Shown here in pieces: positions 1-5,515 of a stretch of DNA of 5,515 bases (position 1 is the first letter of the stretch; each line of letters opens with the position of its first letter). Under the pieces are notes generated by a model. It saw nothing but the letters and a program-made list of their open reading frames with translations. It was not told the origin of the DNA and ran no database searches. This stretch comes from a candidate division GN15 bacterium (lineage in GTDB: Bacteria; Zixibacteria; MSB-5A5; GN15; FEB-12). Location: NCBI GenBank assembly GCA_014729205.1, contig WJKG01000276.1, positions 1 through 5,515 of the forward strand, in the 5' to 3' direction. Made by a program: the position numbers and the translations under genes.

Positions 1-1248
1 AACATGAGTGTTGCTGTGACGTGGCGTGTCGATCCCGGACCGCTGTCGGCTTTTGGGAAGGTGACGGTTGACGGCAACGAAGACGTACCTGCCGATGTCA
101 TTCTCAATTCCACTGCCTTCGAGTCTGGTGATACATTCCAACAGCATCTGCTGGGCCGCACTCAGGACTGGATATACGGTCTTGGTGCCTTTCGAATCGT
201 AACCGTCTCGGCGACGCTCGACTCCGCCCGGTCCAGGCGGGTTCCGGTGCGCATACAGGTCGAGGAATCCCCTCGATGGAGTACGGAGTTCGGTGTCGGT
301 TACGGTCGGGAAGAGGAGTTTCGAGCGCACAATAAATCGAGGTTCATCGGATTTCTGGGTGAGGTACGGCGTTTGGAGTTGCTGGTCAGGCACTCAGCCC
401 TGGAGCCGTATCATGTTGATATCACCTGGTTGCAGCCAGCATTTCTTACACCGCGTACGAGCGCCGCACTCAGCCCATTCGTGCGGCGTCAGACCGAGCC
501 TGGATTCACACTCAACCGGCTTGGTGGAGACATCGAGTTGCGCCATCAGTTCAATCGCGATCTCGATGCCTCGATTCGCTATGTCTATGAGCAGGTCGAC
601 CTGGAAGAGCAGAGTGTGGCAGTTGAAGAGATCAGTGCGCCCGATCTGGAAGGGCTGTATACCAAGTCGAGCCTGATATTCGGCGCCACACGGGACAACT
701 CGCAGCCGCTGTTTTCGCCTAATCGGGGCGCACAACTCACGTCTACGTGGAAGCTCAGCGGGCTGGATCTGGGAAGTGCCTATCACTTCACGAGTATTCT
801 GCTTGAAGGTAGATTGTATCGCGAGGTTTTCGGTGTGGTCTTAGCGACTCGCCTTAAGACCGGGGCTATTGAATCGTTCGATGGGTCCGGATTCGTACCG
901 GTGGAAGATCGCTTCTTCGCCGGTGGCAGCCAGTCTATCCGCGGTTGGGCGCGCTCGCAGCTTGGTCCAATGAGTGGCGGGAAACCACTGGGCGGCAACG
1001 GACTGGTTGAAACCTCGGTAGAGCTCCGGTTCCCGCTGGTCTGGAAGATTGGCGGAGCAGTGTTCATGGATGCCGGCAACGTCTGGCGGCAATTCGAATA
1101 CGTTTCAATTGGAGAGCTGCGCTATTCACCGGGGGTCGGTTTGCGATACACGACTCCGATTGGGCCAATCCGGTTCGATGCCGCCAGGCCTGTCTGGGAT
1201 ACCGAATCAACCTGGCAGTTTCACATTAGTGTCGGGGAGAGCTTCTAA
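1..1248 (+). CDS. tamA: Omp85-superfamily outer-membrane assembly factor, TamA-like (5' partial)
   Basis: This is the C-terminal part of an outer-membrane POTRA plus beta-barrel protein, the probable partner of the TamB encoded next. Numbering here starts at the Met at position 4. Residues ~12-87 look like a POTRA domain, opening PGPLSAFGKVTVDGN and ending in IQVEE. Residues ~88-414 are alternating, aromatic-rich barrel strands. Omp85 hallmarks are visible: a D-x-x-x-P-L-x-x-P-x-x-G strand motif (231-242), the conserved lumenal-loop motif GGSQSIRGW (307-315), FMDAGNVW (354-361), GPIRFDAARPVW (387-398) and a C-terminal beta-signal ending in Phe414. The frame is open to the left edge (codon AAC precedes the Met), and no ribosome site can be seen. 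TamA normally has three POTRAs and nearly 600 residues, so the gene almost certainly starts upstream. There is no cysteine. BamA or another Omp85 paralogue is the alternative, but the tamB neighbour favours TamA. Family is secure; the TamA subtype is inferred from context. Confidence 0.88.
   Translation, partial: NMSVAVTWRVDPGPLSAFGKVTVDGNEDVPADVILNSTAFESGDTFQQHLLGRTQDWIYGLGAFRIVTVSATLDSARSRRVPVRIQVEESPRWSTEFGVGYGREEEFRAHNKSRFIGFLGEVRRLELLVRHSALEPYHVDITWLQPAFLTPRTSAALSPFVRRQTEPGFTLNRLGGDIELRHQFNRDLDASIRYVYEQVDLEEQSVAVEEISAPDLEGLYTKSSLIFGATRDNSQPLFSPNRGAQLTSTWKLSGLDLGSAYHFTSILLEGRLYREVFGVVLATRLKTGAIESFDGSGFVPVEDRFFAGGSQSIRGWARSQLGPMSGGKPLGGNGLVETSVELRFPLVWKIGGAVFMDAGNVWRQFEYVSIGELRYSPGVGLRYTTPIGPIRFDAARPVWDTESTWQFHISVGESF
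1234..1239 (+). promoter_or_regulatory. Probable ribosome binding site of tamB, inside the end of tamA
   Basis: GGGGAG lies inside the last codons of the upstream gene, 12 bases before the ATG at 1252. The core GGAG matches the anti-Shine-Dalgarno sequence, although the spacing is somewhat long. The tamA stop (TAA, 1246-1248) lies between this site and the ATG, so ribosomes ending tamA could restart directly on tamB. Translational coupling is inferred. The site supports choosing the ATG at 1252 as the start. Confidence 0.5.
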
Positions 1249-1251
1249 GTC

Positions 1252-4200
1252 ATGACAGGCAAGGCGCAGACATCGGATACCTCTTCTCGGGGCACGCGCT
1301 GGTGGCGCATCCCGATTTACACTATTGCGGGGTTAGCGGTCCTCATCCTGCTGGCGCTGGCAGTGACTCAAACGGGCTGGTTCAAAGACCAGGTCCGCAG
1401 TCGAATCGAGCAAGCCGCCAACGAAGCACTGCGGGCCCGGGTTTCTATTGGAGAGCTGGGTGGTTCCTTGCTGTTCTCGGTGCAGTTGCGCGATGTTACG
1501 ATGACGCTCGACGGGGACTCGGTCCTTGCCCTGACCAAGGTGAGCGCTGAGTATTCACTATGGCCACTGATTGGTGGACAGCTCGAGATACAGTCATTGA
1601 CGATTGACACTCCTCGTGTCTGGTTACGGCGCAACAGCGGCGACGGTTGGAATGTGGCCAACCTGACCCAACCCGATACATCAGACGACACGGGGCAAAA
1701 CGGCGAGGGTGATCAGGACGACGGCGGTCTGCCTCTCGATATAACGGCTGAGCAGATAGCGCTGCACGGGGGAGTTGTTCATACCGAGGGAACCGAACCG
1801 CCCATACCGTCTCTGCTGTCGAACCTGAGCTTTAAGGCATCTGCCAGTATGACTAACGCCGAGCAGCAAGTCTCGATAGACTCGCTTCGCTTCACGACAC
1901 AGCGGCCGGATCTTACCCTCGAGCAACTGGCAGCAGTGGTGAGTGCTAATGATACATCCATCGCGTTGCAGAGTCTTCTGCTGGTAACGGCCCTGAATCG
2001 CATAACCGGCAACGCGCTGTACACTCCTGATGATCCGCGTGGCTCGGAGGTAAAACTAAGTGCTGATTCCTTGCGATTGGACGAGTTCGCATTCGTCATC
2101 CCGGAGTTGGGTTTGGCTATCGAGCCAAGCATCTCACTTGATGTCACCTTGCGCAGCGACACAGCACGCGCTGTTCTTTCCGCCAGTCACAGCAGGGAGA
2201 AGCTGAGTGTTGACGCGCGGCTGTGGCCGTTCTCGGTCGTGATGACGGACTCGGTGACCACAGCCATGGAATACACTGCCGACGTGACAACCGAGCAGGT
2301 CAATTGGGCTGCCTGGATGGAGAGCTTTCCCATGTCATTCGCCACTTCGGGGACGGTTTCGGCGCAGGGAAGAGGCTTCGATCCGGACAGCGCCCGTATG
2401 AGTCTCAATGCCGAACTGTCATCGGGGAGCATCGCCGGACGGCACTGGGATTCGCTTTCATTGCACGTCGAGTACAATGAGGGGAACGCTAGTATTGACT
2501 CCCGGCTGGCAGCTCCATCAGGAGAACTGACCGTTCAGGGCGACCTTGAGAATCTGCTTGGAATTCCGCGTTATGACCTCGAAGCCGATATCGCTGATGT
2601 CGACTTGTCATTGCTCAATGGCGACACACTGCTCCAGTCGGATCTGTCGGGAAGAGTCGAGATCAAAGGTACGCATTTTAATCCCGACAGTATCTCAGGC
2701 AGAGTGGTGATGAGTTTGACACCGTCTCGTGTGGGGGGGAATCGGCTGGATACTCTGTTTGCACAGGTCGATGCCACCCCGGGACGCTTTGAGGTGGACA
2801 GCTTCTTTGTCAAATCTACAATTGGTGAGGCAGCCGGGCACGGTGAGCTGATTGTGCAGGACCGAGAATTGTCGCTCGATGCCAGAGTCGTGCCGGGCGA
2901 CCTGAGTGCCATAGCTCAAATGGCCGGACTGGATACGCTTGCCGCAGAAGGGGCGATTGACTTCGAGGCTCGGGGAAACCTGGATTCACTCTCTGCGAGT
3001 GGAGAGTTCAGTCTGGCCCAGCTGTCTGCTAACGATGGCGAGGCGGACACGCTCTGGGGCTCGTTTTCGCTGCCCCTGATGAACTTCAGCCCGGGTGAGA
3101 TATCGTTGGGGCTGGAGAGCCGTGGTGTCCGCTATGCCGGCATCGATGTAGGGCAGGTGACTGTCGACGCCTCTGTCAGCCAGGACACGCTTCGAGTTAA
3201 GCTAAACCAATCCACCGGTGATTCGATATCTGTGTCGGTTGTCGGTGATGTCGTTACCGCACAGCGGGCGAGCGTGTCTCTTCGAGAGTTATCCTTCAGC
3301 TACTTCGAGCAGAACTGGCAACTCGATGATGCTCCAGCGATCTTAATCATTGATTCAACACGGATCGGAGCGGACAACCTTGCGCTCACTTCGGGTTCGG
3401 GCGATCAACGATCGATGATTCTCCTGGATGGGGACTACGCGCTGAAGGGAAACCACGACCTCCATGTGGCGCTTACGCGGTTGAATATCGGGGCGCTTCT
3501 CGATCTCATGCCTGCCAGCCCAGCGATCGATGGCCAGCTTTCCGGCGATATCGACTGGACCGGTCCGGCTGAGGAGCCCGATCTTGCAGTGGACCTGACA
3601 GCCACTGAGATGAGAGCAAATGATGTGAAGATCGACAGCCTGGTGTTGACCGCACGGCACACGGTCGATAGCATTGATCTCGATGCAACAGCCTACTTCC
3701 CCGGTTTTCCACCGTTGGAATTGAGTGGTTACCTGCCGTTTTCGCTGGAAGGCGACGCCGAGTCGGTCGTCCCGATGGATCAACCAATGCACCTTGAACT
3801 CGCTGCAGAACATGTACCGATGAAAGCACTGCTCGCGGCCGTACCTCGGTTGGTTGATGGAACCTCCGGCTGGGCCGCCTGTTCACTGACGGTTGAAAAC
3901 ACCCTGGAACAACCACATATATTTGGTAATGCCGGTATCTATGACGCCGGACTGAAGATGGAGCAGTACGGTGTTGATTATCAGGATATCCAGTTGCGGC
4001 TGTCTATGGATCAACAGCGGATCAACATCGACAGTCTCTCGGCGCGAAGAGGTAAGGGCACTGTAAGAGCATCGGGCTACTTCGAACTGGCCAATGAAGC
4101 CGTTACCGGCGAGGTACGAGCGACCTCGATTGATCTAACAGCAGATAGATTCTATGTGACTCGTCACAACCATTATGAAATCCAGGTGTCCGGCAATGTC

Positions 4201-5199
4201 GGTCTTGAGGCCGGCGCAGAGGAGGCTCGCTATAGCGGTGATATTACTGTGCACCGGTCACGATTGTACCTGCCGACATTGACGGCTGAGGGCGGTGTGC
4301 AAGACCCTTCCGCGCGCGATTTGCCAATGCTGGTCAGAGCGGTTCACGACAGCACCCGAGAACAAGTCTCGACAGCCGACTCTGTGGCTCACAAGTCGGG
4401 ACCGTCGGCCCTGCAAGCCAGCCGGCTATACGAGAGAATGCGCGGTACGGCGACGGTGTCACTGCCTCGAAACACGTGGATTCGCAGTCCCGATATGCGT
4501 ATCGAGCTGTCGGGGAGTCTCGATGTTGTGAAGGAGGGAGAGGAGCCGGAGTTGTTCGGCACGATCTCTACGGTGCGGGGACATTATGATCTCTATGGTC
4601 GGCGATTCACGATTGAGGAAGGTCAACTCATTTTCCAGGGTGGGACTGATTACAATCCCAGGCTATCCATCACAGCCGAGTATGTCTTCCGTGGAGCTAA
4701 TCGTGTCAAACGTTCGCTGCTGTTGCTGGTGTCCGGTACCGCAAAGCGACCGGAACTTGCCTTCAAACTGGATGGAAGCGATATCAGTGAAGGAGACGCA
4801 TTGGCGTACATTCTGTTCGGGCGGAGTTTTGATCAGCTCACCAGGGGCCAGCAGGGGGAAGTGGGTGAGCAAAGCAGTGGTCGTGAACTGGCACAGGGCG
4901 TAGCAGCGGGTATCGTTGCCGACCAACTGGCAAAAACACTTGGTCGCGAATTCCGGCTCGATGTGATCGACATCCGGGCCAAGAGTGACTTCGGTGGTGC
5001 TGCCTTCGAGGTAGGCAAATACCTTACGACTGACCTGTTCATCAGCTACCAGCGTGGATTCGGTTCTGCTGAGGACAACGAGTTCGCCCCCGAGATTGTG
5101 ACCCTTGAATACGAGTTGACGAGAAACATCTTCCTGCGTCTGGTCGAGGGCAATGCGCGGCAAAGTGGTTTTGATGTCATCTTCCGTCTGCAGGAATGA
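1252..5199 (+). CDS. tamB: TamB-like translocation/assembly module protein, inner-membrane anchored (DUF490)
   Basis: This is a complete 1315-residue protein, close to the usual TamB size (about 1260 in E. coli). Residues 1-19 are basic and cytoplasmic. Residues ~20-38 form one hydrophobic segment acting as an uncleaved signal anchor, and the rest should lie in the periplasm. The start resembles AsmA/TamB proteins: a short amphipathic stretch after the membrane (~44-66), then IDTPRVWLRR and the DGWN motif near 131-134. Residues 141-159 are an acidic, Gly/Asp-rich linker. Residues ~160-980 are repetitive short beta-strands, as expected for the lipid-binding groove. The C-terminal TamB domain (~990-1315) shows GHYDLYGRRFTIEEGQLIF (1110-1128), YNPRL (1134-1138), VSGTAKRPEL (1160-1169) and ALAYILFGRS (1183-1192). 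Known TamB proteins pair with TamA in outer-membrane protein assembly and take part in phospholipid transport to the outer membrane. The only cysteine is at 877. The start follows the upstream stop by 3 bases. Family assignment is strong; the exact cargo is unknown. Confidence 0.93.
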   Translation: MTGKAQTSDTSSRGTRWWRIPIYTIAGLAVLILLALAVTQTGWFKDQVRSRIEQAANEALRARVSIGELGGSLLFSVQLRDVTMTLDGDSVLALTKVSAEYSLWPLIGGQLEIQSLTIDTPRVWLRRNSGDGWNVANLTQPDTSDDTGQNGEGDQDDGGLPLDITAEQIALHGGVVHTEGTEPPIPSLLSNLSFKASASMTNAEQQVSIDSLRFTTQRPDLTLEQLAAVVSANDTSIALQSLLLVTALNRITGNALYTPDDPRGSEVKLSADSLRLDEFAFVIPELGLAIEPSISLDVTLRSDTARAVLSASHSREKLSVDARLWPFSVVMTDSVTTAMEYTADVTTEQVNWAAWMESFPMSFATSGTVSAQGRGFDPDSARMSLNAELSSGSIAGRHWDSLSLHVEYNEGNASIDSRLAAPSGELTVQGDLENLLGIPRYDLEADIADVDLSLLNGDTLLQSDLSGRVEIKGTHFNPDSISGRVVMSLTPSRVGGNRLDTLFAQVDATPGRFEVDSFFVKSTIGEAAGHGELIVQDRELSLDARVVPGDLSAIAQMAGLDTLAAEGAIDFEARGNLDSLSASGEFSLAQLSANDGEADTLWGSFSLPLMNFSPGEISLGLESRGVRYAGIDVGQVTVDASVSQDTLRVKLNQSTGDSISVSVVGDVVTAQRASVSLRELSFSYFEQNWQLDDAPAILIIDSTRIGADNLALTSGSGDQRSMILLDGDYALKGNHDLHVALTRLNIGALLDLMPASPAIDGQLSGDIDWTGPAEEPDLAVDLTATEMRANDVKIDSLVLTARHTVDSIDLDATAYFPGFPPLELSGYLPFSLEGDAESVVPMDQPMHLELAAEHVPMKALLAAVPRLVDGTSGWAACSLTVENTLEQPHIFGNAGIYDAGLKMEQYGVDYQDIQLRLSMDQQRINIDSLSARRGKGTVRASGYFELANEAVTGEVRATSIDLTADRFYVTRHNHYEIQVSGNVGLEAGAEEARYSGDITVHRSRLYLPTLTAEGGVQDPSARDLPMLVRAVHDSTREQVSTADSVAHKSGPSALQASRLYERMRGTATVSLPRNTWIRSPDMRIELSGSLDVVKEGEEPELFGTISTVRGHYDLYGRRFTIEEGQLIFQGGTDYNPRLSITAEYVFRGANRVKRSLLLLVSGTAKRPELAFKLDGSDISEGDALAYILFGRSFDQLTRGQQGEVGEQSSGRELAQGVAAGIVADQLAKTLGREFRLDVIDIRAKSDFGGAAFEVGKYLTTDLFISYQRGFGSAEDNEFAPEIVTLEYELTRNIFLRLVEGNARQSGFDVIFRLQE

Positions 5200-5205
5200 C
5201 AATTG

Positions 5206-5266
5206 CACCGATGGCTGCAGTAGCCAGGCCGCTCAATGAAAAACACCGATGGTCCAGCCATCGGTG
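5206..5266. repeat. Duplicated 9-base word CACCGATGG plus its inverted copy
   Basis: CACCGATGG occurs at 5206-5214 and again at 5244-5252. Its reverse complement CCATCGGTG is at 5258-5266. The second copy and the inverted copy form the compact hairpin annotated separately. The first copy, extended to CACCGATGGC (5206-5215), can pair instead over 10 bp with GCCATCGGTG (5257-5266) across a 41-base loop. The two stems cannot form together. The first copy begins 6 bases after the tamB stop, so a terminating ribosome would cover it. The repeats are seen directly; any switching role is inference. Confidence 0.7.
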
Positions 5267-5268
5267 TT
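5239..5268 (-). terminator. Intrinsic terminator for the convergent - strand gene
   Basis: A perfect 11-bp stem pairs AACACCGATGG (5242-5252) with CCATCGGTGTT (5258-5268) around a 5-base loop. Read on the - strand, the stem runs into five consecutive T (5243-5239), the standard layout of a factor-independent terminator, starting 32 bases past the stop codon of the - strand gene. Read on the + strand, the hairpin is followed by TTCGTACATT, a poor T-tract. It therefore primarily ends the - strand gene and may only weakly stop read-through from tamB. No better + strand terminator is visible in the 101-base gap. Confidence 0.72.
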
Positions 5269-5300
5269 CGTACATTGGTAAGCGGGACGTAGGTATCTAC

Positions 5301-5515
5301 TTATAGAATCAGATTGGCTTCCGCCAGATCCTCAACCATCACATCGGACACAGAACTCTTAACTTGTTGGCGCGATGCCGGGTCGACGGTCTCGCTGACT
5401 CCAGACCACACAAGACGCCCATCGCCGTTGGTGGACAACAGGTCAGCAGCAACACGTACCGCTGTTTCTCGTTCGATGTAGCCCGGATAGTACACGGTCT
5501 CGTAGTGTGTGTAAT
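5301..5515 (-). CDS. C-terminal part of an envelope lipoprotein-like protein of unknown function (5' end outside window)
   Basis: The frame is open from the right edge to a TAA at 5303-5301, giving 70 visible C-terminal residues. They begin with a Tyr-rich stretch (YTHYETVYYPGY, visible residues 1-12). A predicted strand follows (TAVRVAADLL), then a turn with NGDG, then the block LVWSGVSETVDP (34-45), and finally a probable amphipathic helix ending DLAEANLIL. From memory, this order, a Tyr/Pro-rich segment then LVWSG..ET.DP then a terminal helix, is typical of small secreted or lipoprotein families such as DUF4136-like proteins. No function is established for this shape. The lipobox, if present, would be outside the window. 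The in-frame GTG at 5495 is not a credible start because the motif-bearing frame continues upstream. The gene converges on tamB and has its own terminator at 5239-5268. Coding status is likely; the family is tentative. Confidence 0.6.
   Translation of the reverse strand, partial: YTHYETVYYPGYIERETAVRVAADLLSTNGDGRLVWSGVSETVDPASRQQVKSSVSDVMVEDLAEANLIL

Noticed and set aside
4..6. ATG at position 4 as the true start of the tamA-like gene
   Set aside because: The frame continues through the codon at 1-3, no ribosome site is visible, and a TamA would need further POTRA domains and a signal peptide upstream.
3355..3916. Overlapping - strand open frames of 136-152 codons within tamB
   Set aside because: They are antisense shadows. 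The predicted proteins are rich in Arg, His, Cys and Pro with no domain logic, while the + frame is a continuous TamB body.
4663..5208. Long - strand open frame (181 codons) overlapping the 3' end of tamB
   Set aside because: It lies wholly antisense to the well-conserved TamB domain, has no recognisable domain or membrane pattern, and its reading follows from codon bias of the + strand gene.
5188..5220. Two CTGCAG palindromes 27 bases apart flanking the tamB stop
   Set aside because: Six-base palindromes are common and I see no extended symmetry or known binding site around them.
5289..5300. Small inverted repeat GTAG-GTAT-CTAC next to the - strand stop codon
   Set aside because: The stem has only 4 bp and no T-tract. 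It is expected by chance and far weaker than the hairpin at 5242-5268.
5493..5495. GTG on the - strand as the start of a 64-residue protein
   Set aside because: The frame stays open to the window edge with a compatible Tyr-rich sequence upstream, so this Val is internal to a longer gene.

Overview
The window is an outer-membrane biogenesis locus from a diderm (Gram-negative type) bacterium. It holds two closely linked + strand genes and the tail of a convergent - strand gene. Base composition looks moderately GC-rich (mid-50s percent, judged by eye). Coding density is high, and I see no mobile element, CRISPR array, tRNA or rRNA. The taxon cannot be fixed from the sequence. The Asp/Ser/Thr-rich style of the large protein and the TamA-TamB arrangement would fit a diderm of the FCB group or a related candidate phylum, but this is a low-confidence guess.

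Layout. Positions 1-1248 (+) carry the 3' part of an Omp85-superfamily gene, with a final POTRA domain followed by a 16-strand-type beta-barrel. It resembles TamA more than anything else, and its 5' end lies outside the window. After a 3-base gap, positions 1252-5199 (+) carry a complete 1315-residue TamB-like protein. This has an N-terminal inner-membrane anchor, an AsmA-like start, a long beta-rich body and a C-terminal TamB (DUF490) domain. Positions 5200-5300 are intergenic and contain a perfect 11-bp hairpin whose T-tract faces the - strand. A 9-base word from its stem is repeated just after the tamB stop. Positions 5301-5515 (-) are the 3' end of a gene that enters from the right edge. 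Its C-terminus resembles small envelope lipoproteins of unknown function, with an LVWSG...ET.DP motif.

How the genes work together. In the known system, TamB is a long hydrophobic-grooved periplasm-spanning protein anchored in the inner membrane that docks on the TamA barrel in the outer membrane. Together they help assemble some outer-membrane proteins, and TamB-type proteins also help move phospholipid to the outer membrane. The adjacency, the 3-base spacing and the order here fit a co-transcribed and probably translationally coupled pair. The convergent gene belongs to a separate transcription unit and shares only the intergenic terminator region.

I found no clearly new system. The most distinctive non-coding signal is the pair of mutually exclusive stems between tamB and the convergent gene. 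The protein-level oddities are a polar insertion inside the TamB domain and a recurring D-S/T-L motif along the TamB body.
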